A stretch of DNA of 18,125 nucleotides from Candidatus Wallbacteria bacterium (GCA_028687545.1 JAQTZZ010000070.1:1-18125), one strand, 5' to 3'. Counted from the first letter of the stretch, positions 1-9,138 are shown. Numbers and translations: made by a program. Notes: generated by a model from the letters alone, not told the origin.

Positions 1-110
1 TCATGAAGCGCTCAGTCCGCATATCAAACGGTTATCACTCCTTGAAATGGCCTTTGGCGTCCTATGAAACACCTTGCTGCTGTTGCCTTCTGCCATCATT
101 CCCTATACCC
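1..110. other. Sequence downstream of the giant gene, no supported gene
   Basis: This is the stretch past the stop codon of the giant gene. None of the three minus-strand frames continues the YVTN blade interrupted at that stop, and I see no hairpin followed by T's that would act as a terminator. A 32-codon minus-strand ORF (start 99, stop 1) exists, but it has no recognisable content. Confidence 0.5.
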
Positions 111-3100
111 TTATCCGATGACGTATGCATAAACGAATTTCCCGTCCTGTGTGGCCAGGGTTTTCGTCGGGCCTGATCCTACAGGGATATTTTTGATCAC
201 TGAGCCTGCAGCCACATCAATCACGGAAACTTCATTGCTGTTCGAAACAGCGACATACGCATACTGGGAACCTGCTGCTGCAGGCTGATAATCTCCATTT
301 GCCGTGGTTTCAACTGTGCCCATAGTCCCGGTCAGATTGGCAGGAGAGCTGAATCCTGTGACCCACTTGTATCCGATCGTGTAAGCCTGCCCTTCTGGCA
401 GAGATACAGAGCTGCCGCTTGTTCTCCAGACGCCGTCAGAGAGCAGCTTCCACATGGCTCCGCCTGTGATTGCTTCTGCAGGCGATAAATTGACTGTCAG
501 GTAATGATTGACAGTGCCGACAGTGACTGTGCATTCAGCTTCTTTTGTGACCCCTGATTCTCCGTATCTGCAGACAAGCGTGACTGTGCTTGGTGTCGCA
601 GAAGCAGTATATTTTTTATTCGCAATGGTTCCGCTACCTGATCTAATCTCCCAGGTTCCTGTGACTGCCTTTTCGCTCAGATCGTCGTATTTCGCCGTTA
701 CTGTGATACCTGACAGGTCCAGAGCCTGGTTCACGTACAGGTTTTTTCTGGAATCCGAAAGTGAGAGAGATGACAGCTGCAGGGTCGTGGCATATGTGCC
801 TGAAATTGCAATCGCCACAGGGCTGCTTCCTGCAGGAAGGGAAATCGTACTTGCAATGGTATGGGTAAGGCTATTGATCACCAGCACCTGGTCATTCTGA
901 CAATTGGTCGCGTATGCCTTGGTGCCGTCATAGGAAAAAGCGATCGCATAAGTGCCCCTGCCGCTGTCATAGATTGTCTTGACTAAAGAATTGCCTGCAG
1001 TCTCGATCACCTCAATCACGCCCAGGTCCTGATACGGAACATACAGGAATTGCGAATCAGGTGAAAGCGCCATGTCTGAGGAGACTCCGGCCAGTTGGAT
1101 CTCTGATGAGCTCTTGTCGGATAGATTGATCACCAGAATTTTGTGTTCCCAGGGCAGGTTTACATAGGCTTTTTCCCCTGATTCAGCTATCTCGATCTGA
1201 GCCGGATAACCGGGTACTTCCATCGAATCTGTCTCTATATTTGTAGCTGTATTTACCACATGGATAACAGGACTCATGTTGCCTGCTGCATACAGTTTGT
1301 CCCCTGCAGGGCTGAAGGCGAGATAACGGCATTTCCCTGAATAGAGCACTGCAGCTTTCACTGTTTTGGTCGCAATGTCGATCGCTTCGATCGATCCGCT
1401 CGCATAGGTCACATAGATTGTCTTTCCGTTGGGATTGCTTCTCGCGAACCTGGGATAGGTAATGTTGATCGTGGCTGCCACTGTGTTGGTGGCAGTGGCG
1501 ATCACAGACAGGCTGCTGCCCCCTGCATTGGCCACATACACCTGGTCTCCTGCAGGAGTGGCTGCTGCAGATAAAGGGGCCTTGCCGACAGCGATCGTGC
1601 TCACGACTTTATTGGTAGCCAGATTGATTACAGACAGATTGTCAGGTCCGTAATTCACCACATAGGCATATTTAGAAACCTGGGTCTTGGGTATGTATTC
1701 AGCGGAAAGAGTCTGACTCTGGCAATCTACTTCCACTGAAACGTCCGCTGGTTTGTAAAATCCTGTCAAAACATTGAAATTCACCTTGTAGCCTGTCCCC
1801 TGGATTATTTCGGCAGTGGCACCTGATGCTTTCCAGGTAGTGTCTATGGATCGTTTCCACTGTCCTGTGCTTGGCAGGGTATTCACTGTCAAAATATAAT
1901 GGCGGGGCTGATAGGTGCTGGAACTGGCTGGGAGTGTCAGAGGAACTTTGAGCATTGTGCCGCCGGCAGGTGCCGGAGCCGTGTATCCAGGGACTTCCTT
2001 GAACACTACAATATAGCCAGTGTTTTCCGATACCAGCACTGAACTTCCTGATGAGCGCCATTCGACTTCGCCGGTCAGTTTCCATCCACCATCTGCTACA
2101 ACGGCTGAAGGTGTGAGAGTAACTGTCAAGGCATGCTTGCCTGGATTACTGACTTCATAGGTGCTTGTGATGGTGACTGCACTTGTGCCGAGCTTTCCAA
2201 TGAAGTCTGCAGGAGTGTTAAATTCAGCCACATCCTTGAAACGTATTTCATAAGTGTGATAATCCTGACATGCGACAAGGGTACCACTGGCACGCCAGAC
2301 ATTGTCTGAATTGATCATCCATTTCCCAGCAGTTGCTACGGCAGGGGGAGCAAGTTTCACTGTGACATTGTGGTTGATTTTGGCATACGTGCCTGTTTTC
2401 GCTGGAACTACGGCGGTTCCCATAGCTACCAGGGTAGTCGGTTGAGGTATAGGTGTTGTCCAGCCATCAATAGGCCTGAACATAACCTGGTATTTCTTGC
2501 CAATGGCGATGTATACGCTGTCGCCGCTCTCACGCCATTCAGTCTCGCTGGTGAGTTTCCACCGCGCTTTGTCCACAATTGCCGCTTCTGGCGTGATGTT
2601 TACCGTGAGATTGCCTTTGCTGTAACCGTGGGTGGCGGTTTTATTAATGCCTGTAATTTCGCCTGTGGTTATCTCCTGCGTAGGCCAGTAATAAGGAACT
2701 GTATTGCATTCCATCGTATAGGCAGTGCCGACTTCCATGGTAAAAACTTCATTTGTACGCCATTTGCCGTATTCGAATCTCCACTTGGCTCCTGCTGTCA
2801 CTGCCGCAGGCGGATCAATGGCTACAGTCAGGTTGCTGTGGTCAAGGGAGCAGGACCAGACATCGTTCTGTGGCACGTATTTTGTTCCATCCCAGGTCAT
2901 GCCTCCGACAACCCACATCTTGTCAGCCATGATAAAGGCCTGATGCCCTGTCCTGATGCCAAGGCCGGTATTCGTGCTGTCTGTTTTCCAGTCAAAGCCA
3001 TTGAAAGAAGACCAGGCATCATTCCAGAGGAAATTCCCTTCAGTGTCAACTCCGAATCCGCCTGCCAGGCGGATCTTGTTCAGATATGAACAGAGTGAGA

Positions 3101-6100
3101 AACCATGCTTCAAACCCATTTCTGGCACTATCCAGGCATTCCAGTTGATGCCGTCTGTCGTATACCAGATGTCCTGGCAGTAGCCGTTTGCTCCCACTCC
3201 GCCGAACAGGAAAAGCTTGTCTTCCTGGACAATGCACTTGTGCATTGCCCGAGGTGTGAAGAGTTTGGTGCTGGTGACCTTGGTCCATCCAGTCATGTTG
3301 GCAGACTGCCAGACTTCATTGGTATAACCGTCGCTTGTCTGCCCGCCAATGATGTAGCAGTATTTCCCAAAAACAACAGCCTGGAAGTCCTGTTTGTTCG
3401 CGAGTGGATTCGGTTGAGATGTTATAGCAGTGCTCGTCCATGATTTTCCGTCAGTTGAGCTCCAGATGTTTGCCTCAGGGGTGTTTCCGATAACTCCACC
3501 TATTACCCACATTTTACTGCTAAAAAATACTGTTTCCTGATTGTGGCGGGCTGAAAATGGAGCTGCAGCGGTTACTGAAGTCCAGTTTGTTCCATTCTTT
3601 GTTTTCCAGACATCCTTTAACTCAGTGGTTCCGTCAGTGCCGCCGATCAAATAAACGCTGTCAGTAATGCCTGCGAGAGAATAGCCGTAACGTGGGGAAA
3701 AGGTAGCTTCAGAAGTCTCAAGAGTCCATGTGGCAGAAAGTACTTCATATGTAAAAGGAAGAATTGTTGTCTCATTCATAGTGCCGATACAATTAGCTGG
3801 TTTCGTATATCCTGAAACAAGAGAAAATTCAATTTCATATGTCTCGCCAGGTCTTTTGACAAAATTATCGCCATTTGCTTTCCAGAATGTGTCACCTATA
3901 AGCCGCCAGTAAGCAAGGTTTGCAATCTTTTCAGGACCAAGGGTAACTTCAATGGTATTACCCTGGATAGTATAAAGCACTTCGACAGTTTCATTTGTGT
4001 CGCTCATTACGCCTTGATAATCAGGTTGCTGATAAAATCCAGGCACAAATGAAAAATGGATCAGGAATTCATGTCCATCCTGGTATGTTACTGAATGACC
4101 AAGGTCATATGACTCCCCTGTGCCATTCAACTGCCATTTGGCCGAACTTGGCATGTTGTCGTTGAGCGCTGTGACTGTGAGGTGATGGTAAACAGGCGAA
4201 TAAGTTACACTGATTACCTCAGTCGTACTTCCCATAGTTCCACTGACATTAACCGGAGCAGTCCAGCCGGTAAGGTGCTTGAATTCAATATCGTAAGTTG
4301 CACCGGATTCGATCAAAACACTTTTTCCTGAACTATACCAGTCAGCTGTTCCTGCTAAACTCCATTCCGCATAATCTTGCTTTGCTAAAGGGGGAGTGAT
4401 ATTGACAATAAGAGGATATCTTATGTCGTTATAAGTAGCTGTTATTTTGATATCATCGTTCTCAATAGTTCCAGAAACTGGATCTGGTAAAGAATATCCG
4501 GGGATTTTCTGAAATTCTACAGTAAAATCCTGCCCTCTAGGTATAAGTTCACTACCCTGGCGGATTCTCCAGTTTTGTTCGCCTACAAATCTCCAGTGTG
4601 CTCCATCGCATACAGCTATTGCAGGTTCAATAGATACATACAAAATTTGGTACTCTCCTGAATTTTCAGTATCATTTTGCAAATCTTTCGGTTGATACCT
4701 GGAGCGTTTTGTATAAACATTATTCATGAATTTTTGCTCTTTGACATTGCTGGGGGAACCGTCTGCATTTACTGTCGAGATATTGAAGGTGATTGGTTCA
4801 GGAGCAATGTATCCCCCCACATCTCTAAACCAGATCTTAAAATCTTTATTGATATATTCACCAAGTGGTGCATAAGTCCCAGCTCTCTGCCAATAGCCAC
4901 TTGTATCATCAGGTTTTATAGGACTTAAAACCCATCCACCACTATAGTAAACACTCATTGGAAAATAGGTGACAAAAGCCCTGGGACGATCTGTACAACT
5001 GAATGTTGGTAGTATTTGACTTTTCGTTATTACTATGGGAACCACACTCTCTCTGTTAAAAGAGTTCAAGATTCCTTTACCTCTAGGAGAAATAAAATCC
5101 TGTGTTGTTTCGCCAAACGATACTATAAGTTCAGGTGCAGATTCAGGTATATCAAGTACAGTACCACTAAGAAAACCGGAATATTGCTCTGAGGACGGAC
5201 TGTTTTTACTATAATGGCTGTAAGCAGATATTTGACAAGGATATGATTCTCTAAAAGCTTCTTTTGGTGAATAATTAACAGTTACTTTAAAAATTCTCTG
5301 GTAGTTCAATTCTACAGGTGTGCCCATTTTTACATTTACAATTTTTTTATTGTTTTTTTCATTCATCCAATAATAAGATTCTAAGGCTGAGGAACAATCT
5401 TTGGCTTCGATTTCATAATCCCCTTTTGCCACATTGACTTTTTCATTTTGTGGCATCCAAGAGCTCCATTCTCCATACTTTCCTTGCCAAATATCAAACG
5501 ACCGAAAGCGCCACAAATCAGGGTCATTAGCATGTGCATCCCAGAATGAATTAGGTGATTTTGGAGAAATGTAAGCGGACAATTCCGGATGCGTCGCCTT
5601 CCAGAACATCTTATACAGCTCAGCCGTTGCAGCCACTGCCAGTGGTATAAGGTTGTTACCTCTTGCTCTCAACTCTGAATCCGATAAATCACCCGGAATT
5701 TTATCGCTACCTTCTGGTCCAGCTTTTGTGCCTCCATCGCTCGAATAATCATCTGTGAATTCGGCTACCACATAAAACAGCTTCCACAAGTCTGGTATTT
5801 TCTTGCTATCTCCCCAGTCGGATTCGGTGATCGTAAAACCACAATGCGACAAATCTTTGGCTGTTTTGTAGACCTTAAAATTCGCCACGCAGTCATTCGC
5901 CTTCTGACAATCCGAGTTACAATAAGCAACATAATTATAAACTTTATTTTCATTATTAACTTTTCCTGCCCACTCCTCATATGAATCCAGTCCACCCCAA
6001 AATGCAGAGTTATGGGCATCGTTGTGCACATGCGCTGGTGTAGTCATATCCTGCAGTAGATGTGCCACTCTGCCAAGAAGATAATAAGCCTTGGCAGGAT

Positions 6101-8306
6101 TTTTGTCATAGCATGCCACGGCCTCTGTCCACATGCTGAGGGCCACAACTGGAGGACCAGAATAGTTGCATTCAGCATGAGAATTAGGAATCCCTTTTTT
6201 TAAGCCTGCATCGAAATTTCCTGCTTCTCTTTCCTTGTCTCTCCAGAAATGATGGCCTACTACTCTTAAAGCGTTAAGTTCCAGATTGTCCAGATGATCT
6301 GATTTTGGTGCATTGAGAAAAGGACCTTGGGTCAAATCTTTTGACCAATAAAACATATCTTCTTCCATCGAACCTTCGATGATATCGTCATTGCCTGAGA
6401 TCGCTTCTATCTGAGCATCATGGTCATTGCTCTTGAATTTGTCATAATTGATTTTGGAAAAGGGAGTAGGTGAATTATCCAGAGGTCTTACTGGATCAGT
6501 AGTGGTTGTATCTTCGGTGTTTTTGGGATGAGTACCTCCTGTAAATGTTTTTAATATGCACTGGGTCGGTTTCATTACTTCCGATACCTCATGATTTGCT
6601 TCGTCTATCTCTTGATAAGGCTTATCGATAATATATTTATATGGAAATTCATCACCAATATACTTTGTAAATTCTTCATTCATTTTCTGAGAGTATGAAA
6701 TAATTAATTCCTTTGCTTTTCCAGAAATGTATTGATGTACACATCTCCATTCACCGTATTTATCAGAGTCCATATGAAGACAGAATTTCAGCATTGCATC
6801 TTCTTCGAATGTGAATCCCAGGGTAGATTCAGTAGTATCATCCACTTCTTCAGTTCCCATGATTACCGGCACCGGCAAGCCTGAGAGATACAGATTTTTG
6901 TGCTCATCGCTCAGAACTCTTAGTCCTGCCAGTACTTGATCATAATCAGCACTGCCCTGGATAAGGGAAATCGCTGCAGACAGCCCGCTGACATGAGCCG
7001 CTGCCGCTGACGTGCCTGTGGTTGTGCCATATTTATTTCCTGGCAGAAGAGCGGGTATGTCCACTCCAGGAGCCAGGAAATCCACTGCTGAATTCATGGT
7101 TGACCCAGACCAGGCCAATCCGTCAGGCCCGCTGGCACCGACAGAAATTACATAGTTGTAAGATGCGGGAAAAAGAGGCTCGCTGTTACCCTCATTTCCG
7201 GCAGCAGCGACTACAGTACAACCACTTCTCAGAGCTGCTCCTATTGCCAGTTTCAGCATTTCCGAATAACCATGACCAGCAGCGCTGATGTTGATGATGT
7301 TCGCTCCATGCTCAATTGCATAGTAGATACCCTGAACGAGCAATGCATAACAGCCATATCCCTGATTATCCAGCACTTTTACTGGCAGTATCTTCATTCT
7401 CGGGAACACCCCGTCAATGCCGAAATCATTCCATGATGCTGCCATGATGCCTGCCATCTCAGTGCCGTGGCCATTGTCATCAGAAGGGTCATCATCCATG
7501 TTCAAAAAGTCATAACCTGGCAGTATATTGTTCTGGTCCAGATCCTCGTGATTCCTGTCGATTCCAGTATCCAGCACTGCTACGACCACTTCCTTAGTAG
7601 TGCTGATGTTGCCGAGCCATTTGACATCTCCTAATTTCCGCAGATTCCATTGGGTTGGTCTCAGATCCTGGGCGGCGCAGACTTTGACAACCTTGTCCTC
7701 TTCCACAGCCTTGAAATCATCATTTTTTTCAATGATTTCCTTGATTTTCGTCCTATCCACCCCAGCCGGTATGTTCACAGCCAGGTAATTACCGCACAGA
7801 AGCTGCGGATCAAGCCCATATTGTCTCAAGAGAATCGCCTTTTCCTTTAAAGTGCCTGATTTCATTCTCAGGGTCAGGCGCTCAGGGACAACATCCCCGA
7901 TTCCGGTATAAGAAGTTCTTGGAGGAACTGGCTTTTTATCAGACAGATCGATTTCAGCATTTACGATTTTTTTACTTGAGAGTGTTTGATAGCCCTGCCC
8001 TTTATTATCATAACTATAAATTTTGCCGCTCACCTGGTCCTGGCAGTAGAAATCGTAATTCAGCTTCTCTGCAGTGATATCGCGCTTCTCATTTGAGCTT
8101 ACCATATCACCCCAGGCGGATTCGCTGGTGTCATACTGCGATGCGCTCTGCATCTCCACGTAAAATTTCCTGTTCTGCCCAGTGTCATGCAGACTGAGAA
8201 TGGTCAACCCTGGAGCAAAATCATGTTCGTGCTCTTTAGGTTTGATGAACAAATCCAAAAAAAGAAACAGAAGAATAAGGCCAGTTCCAATCGCGAGCTT
8301 TTTCAT
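111..8306 (-). CDS. Giant multidomain exported protein: S8 protease, PLC-like domain, W-repeats, Kelch and YVTN propellers
   Basis: A 2731-residue protein. Residues 1-21 form a hydrophobic signal or anchor segment without a clear cleavage site. Residues about 140-210 look like a subtilase propeptide. Residues about 238-450 are an S8 protease with the triad D246 (LDTG), H280 (NGHGT) and S433 (GTSAAAAHVSG) and oxyanion N371 (AAGNEG). Residues about 680-905 resemble zinc-dependent phospholipase C/S1-P1 nucleases, with HLLQDMTTPAH (H749, D753, H759) matching the HxxxDx5H zinc spacing and H685/H686 as further candidate ligands. Then come W-repeat modules (about 1108-1522 and 1823-2207), six Kelch blades (1526-1820), seven YVTN blades (2212-2505), an Ig-like domain (2508-2597), one W-module and a single YVTN blade. 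The start has a strong GGAGG overlapping the stop of the upstream gene, so the two are probably translationally coupled. I see no LPXTG, PEP-CTERM or other sorting signal. The domain calls are pattern-based; the substrate is unknown. Confidence 0.95.
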   Translation of the reverse strand: MKKLAIGTGLILLFLFLDLFIKPKEHEHDFAPGLTILSLHDTGQNRKFYVEMQSASQYDTSESAWGDMVSSNEKRDITAEKLNYDFYCQDQVSGKIYSYDNKGQGYQTLSSKKIVNAEIDLSDKKPVPPRTSYTGIGDVVPERLTLRMKSGTLKEKAILLRQYGLDPQLLCGNYLAVNIPAGVDRTKIKEIIEKNDDFKAVEEDKVVKVCAAQDLRPTQWNLRKLGDVKWLGNISTTKEVVVAVLDTGIDRNHEDLDQNNILPGYDFLNMDDDPSDDNGHGTEMAGIMAASWNDFGIDGVFPRMKILPVKVLDNQGYGCYALLVQGIYYAIEHGANIINISAAGHGYSEMLKLAIGAALRSGCTVVAAAGNEGNSEPLFPASYNYVISVGASGPDGLAWSGSTMNSAVDFLAPGVDIPALLPGNKYGTTTGTSAAAAHVSGLSAAISLIQGSADYDQVLAGLRVLSDEHKNLYLSGLPVPVIMGTEEVDDTTESTLGFTFEEDAMLKFCLHMDSDKYGEWRCVHQYISGKAKELIISYSQKMNEEFTKYIGDEFPYKYIIDKPYQEIDEANHEVSEVMKPTQCILKTFTGGTHPKNTEDTTTTDPVRPLDNSPTPFSKINYDKFKSNDHDAQIEAISGNDDIIEGSMEEDMFYWSKDLTQGPFLNAPKSDHLDNLELNALRVVGHHFWRDKEREAGNFDAGLKKGIPNSHAECNYSGPPVVALSMWTEAVACYDKNPAKAYYLLGRVAHLLQDMTTPAHVHNDAHNSAFWGGLDSYEEWAGKVNNENKVYNYVAYCNSDCQKANDCVANFKVYKTAKDLSHCGFTITESDWGDSKKIPDLWKLFYVVAEFTDDYSSDGGTKAGPEGSDKIPGDLSDSELRARGNNLIPLAVAATAELYKMFWKATHPELSAYISPKSPNSFWDAHANDPDLWRFRSFDIWQGKYGEWSSWMPQNEKVNVAKGDYEIEAKDCSSALESYYWMNEKNNKKIVNVKMGTPVELNYQRIFKVTVNYSPKEAFRESYPCQISAYSHYSKNSPSSEQYSGFLSGTVLDIPESAPELIVSFGETTQDFISPRGKGILNSFNRESVVPIVITKSQILPTFSCTDRPRAFVTYFPMSVYYSGGWVLSPIKPDDTSGYWQRAGTYAPLGEYINKDFKIWFRDVGGYIAPEPITFNISTVNADGSPSNVKEQKFMNNVYTKRSRYQPKDLQNDTENSGEYQILYVSIEPAIAVCDGAHWRFVGEQNWRIRQGSELIPRGQDFTVEFQKIPGYSLPDPVSGTIENDDIKITATYNDIRYPLIVNITPPLAKQDYAEWSLAGTADWYSSGKSVLIESGATYDIEFKHLTGWTAPVNVSGTMGSTTEVISVTYSPVYHHLTVTALNDNMPSSAKWQLNGTGESYDLGHSVTYQDGHEFLIHFSFVPGFYQQPDYQGVMSDTNETVEVLYTIQGNTIEVTLGPEKIANLAYWRLIGDTFWKANGDNFVKRPGETYEIEFSLVSGYTKPANCIGTMNETTILPFTYEVLSATWTLETSEATFSPRYGYSLAGITDSVYLIGGTDGTTELKDVWKTKNGTNWTSVTAAAPFSARHNQETVFFSSKMWVIGGVIGNTPEANIWSSTDGKSWTSTAITSQPNPLANKQDFQAVVFGKYCYIIGGQTSDGYTNEVWQSANMTGWTKVTSTKLFTPRAMHKCIVQEDKLFLFGGVGANGYCQDIWYTTDGINWNAWIVPEMGLKHGFSLCSYLNKIRLAGGFGVDTEGNFLWNDAWSSFNGFDWKTDSTNTGLGIRTGHQAFIMADKMWVVGGMTWDGTKYVPQNDVWSCSLDHSNLTVAIDPPAAVTAGAKWRFEYGKWRTNEVFTMEVGTAYTMECNTVPYYWPTQEITTGEITGINKTATHGYSKGNLTVNITPEAAIVDKARWKLTSETEWRESGDSVYIAIGKKYQVMFRPIDGWTTPIPQPTTLVAMGTAVVPAKTGTYAKINHNVTVKLAPPAVATAGKWMINSDNVWRASGTLVACQDYHTYEIRFKDVAEFNTPADFIGKLGTSAVTITSTYEVSNPGKHALTVTLTPSAVVADGGWKLTGEVEWRSSGSSVLVSENTGYIVVFKEVPGYTAPAPAGGTMLKVPLTLPASSSTYQPRHYILTVNTLPSTGQWKRSIDTTWKASGATAEIIQGTGYKVNFNVLTGFYKPADVSVEVDCQSQTLSAEYIPKTQVSKYAYVVNYGPDNLSVINLATNKVVSTIAVGKAPLSAAATPAGDQVYVANAGGSSLSVIATATNTVAATINITYPRFARSNPNGKTIYVTYASGSIEAIDIATKTVKAAVLYSGKCRYLAFSPAGDKLYAAGNMSPVIHVVNTATNIETDSMEVPGYPAQIEIAESGEKAYVNLPWEHKILVINLSDKSSSEIQLAGVSSDMALSPDSQFLYVPYQDLGVIEVIETAGNSLVKTIYDSGRGTYAIAFSYDGTKAYATNCQNDQVLVINSLTHTIASTISLPAGSSPVAIAISGTYATTLQLSSLSLSDSRKNLYVNQALDLSGITVTAKYDDLSEKAVTGTWEIRSGSGTIANKKYTASATPSTVTLVCRYGESGVTKEAECTVTVGTVNHYLTVNLSPAEAITGGAMWKLLSDGVWRTSGSSVSLPEGQAYTIGYKWVTGFSSPANLTGTMGTVETTANGDYQPAAAGSQYAYVAVSNSNEVSVIDVAAGSVIKNIPVGSGPTKTLATQDGKFVYAYVIG
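792..1673 (-). repeat. Seven-blade YVTN-type beta-propeller repeats within the giant gene
   Basis: Residues about 2212-2505 hold seven blades of 40-44 residues. The pattern is YVxNxxxxxLSVIxxATNxVxxTIxVG followed by a short SPDGxxxY link (YAYVVNYGPDNLSVI; VYVANAGGSSLSVIATATN; LYVPYQDLGVIEVI; AYATNCQNDQVLVI). Seven blades make a complete propeller. The family commonly mediates surface binding; the ligand is unknown. Confidence 0.85.
1686..2840 (-). repeat. Second block of W-repeat modules (five copies)
   Basis: Residues about 1823-2207 hold five modules of 70-80 residues: LTVxxxP, then AxW(K/R)L, then W(R)xSG, then YxVxFxxVxG(Y/F/W)xxPA, then GTM. They resemble the GAxWRxDGGxWxxSG type of repeat found in large surface proteins of environmental bacteria (recalled, not searched). 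A further module lies at residues 2601-2676. Confidence 0.75.
2847..3731 (-). repeat. Six-blade Kelch propeller repeats within the giant gene
   Basis: Residues about 1526-1820 hold six Kelch-type blades of about 49 residues. Each has a hydrophobic strand ending in IGG or an equivalent pair (VYLIGG, MWVIGG, CYIIGG, LFLFGG, IRLAGG, MWVVGG), followed by NxVWxSxDGxxWTxV. Six blades are enough to close a propeller. Confidence 0.85.
3741..4652 (-). repeat. First block of W-repeat modules (four copies plus one divergent)
   Basis: Residues about 1219-1522 contain four modules of about 75 residues with the AxWxL...W..(S)G...Y.I.F..V.GY..P pattern. A fifth, divergent module lies just N-terminal at residues 1108-1180 (GGWVLS, YWQRAG, IWFRDVGGYIAPEP). 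Copies are well diverged, so they are an old expansion rather than a recent tandem duplication. Confidence 0.7.
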
Positions 8307-8314
8307 TCAACCTC

Positions 8315-9019
8315 CTATGATCCTGGAAATGATGCCACTGTTCCAATAAGCAGGTAACAGACACCTACCGCAAAGCCGACTGCTCCAAGTATAGTGCAGA
8401 TCCATCCGTAGAAGATGTATCTTCCGAGATGAATATCTTTCTCCATGTAGCCTGCGAATAAAATGGCGAGGCCTACTGGGAAGAAATAGCCCACAGTCCA
8501 GGCCTTTGCCAGTAGTATCAAACACGCATAGCCGATCGGCAGGAAGGGATCATTGGGGCATGTAGTGATATTCAAAGGAGTATCAGGACTGGCAAAGAAA
8601 ATCAGACCCGACATTACTGAGTAGATGAACATGCGCCAGACGCACTGCAATGCAGTCTCACTGATGCCGAAGATTTTGTCAGCCTGCGATACGTAAAGCC
8701 GTCTCAGGCTTGATAAACCAAGGTACAACAACCAGCAGTGATAAATTAATATCTCCATAGCCGCGGGAGCAAGTATGACCAGTGCGTTTGGCGCGTATAC
8801 TCGCTCTGAGAGCCGTTTGGCAATGTAAAACAAGATGAGCAACGCATAATTGAGATTGGTTAGTCTATTGTAAATCTTATCGCTGGGGGTGAAAAAGGCG
8901 AGTATCGGTTCGCGATGGGGGCTGTTTTTCAACCTGCTTGCTAAGAAGTATGCAAAAATAGCAAAAATCAAAGGGAAAAGGAAGAAGTAATGGTTGATAA
9001 TGTTAAAAATTGCTTCCAT
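8315..9019 (-). CDS. Polytopic membrane protein of unknown function
   Basis: A protein of 234 residues with about six membrane segments (roughly residues 7-28, 54-72, 78-102, 127-145, 159-190 and 203-228) joined by short charged loops. I do not recognise the family. The ATG at 9019 is chosen because it is preceded by GGAG five bases upstream; the same frame stays open to 9073 but without a better ribosome-binding site. The stop codon TAG at 8315-8317 is part of the GGAGG that serves the giant gene, whose start lies eight bases on, so the two form a coupled operon. This suggests a role in membrane attachment, export or processing of the giant protein, but that rests on position only. The only paired cysteines I notice (C and C in the loop before segment 5 and in segment 6) form no known motif. 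Confidence 0.8.
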   Translation of the reverse strand: MEAIFNIINHYFFLFPLIFAIFAYFLASRLKNSPHREPILAFFTPSDKIYNRLTNLNYALLILFYIAKRLSERVYAPNALVILAPAAMEILIYHCWLLYLGLSSLRRLYVSQADKIFGISETALQCVWRMFIYSVMSGLIFFASPDTPLNITTCPNDPFLPIGYACLILLAKAWTVGYFFPVGLAILFAGYMEKDIHLGRYIFYGWICTILGAVGFAVGVCYLLIGTVASFPGS

Positions 9020-9121
9020 GTTTTCTCCGGAATTTATGGTGATAAGAATTTTTCTTGTAGAATATTGAAGCAACAGGTCTTCTTAAGGAATAATCGAGTT
9101 TTCTCAAGCGCAGAGATTGCA

Positions 9122-9138
9122 TGTGACCGGAAGTCACA
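9122..9138. promoter_or_regulatory. Palindrome TGTGAC-N5-GTCACA, possible operator
   Basis: A perfect 6-bp inverted repeat with a 5-bp centre lies 103 bp upstream of the membrane-protein/giant-gene operon. The half-sites are like those of CRP/FNR-family regulators, but the TGTGA...TCACA spacing here is 7 rather than the usual 6. It is a candidate operator only; no convincing -35/-10 pair could be placed beside it. Confidence 0.35.

Noticed and set aside
1-99. A 32-codon minus-strand ORF directly after the giant gene's stop
   Set aside because: It has no similarity to YVTN blades, no clear ribosome-binding site at proper spacing and is too short to support as a gene.
2370-3089. A 239-codon plus-strand ORF opposite the giant gene
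   Set aside because: It runs antisense to the Kelch and W-repeat region of the intact gene, its sequence shows no domain, and such long antisense frames are expected opposite repetitive coding DNA.
3741-4652. Divergent InlB B-repeats or PEGA domains as the identity of the W-repeats
   Set aside because: The spacing of tryptophans and the YxIxF...GYxxP ending differ from both patterns.
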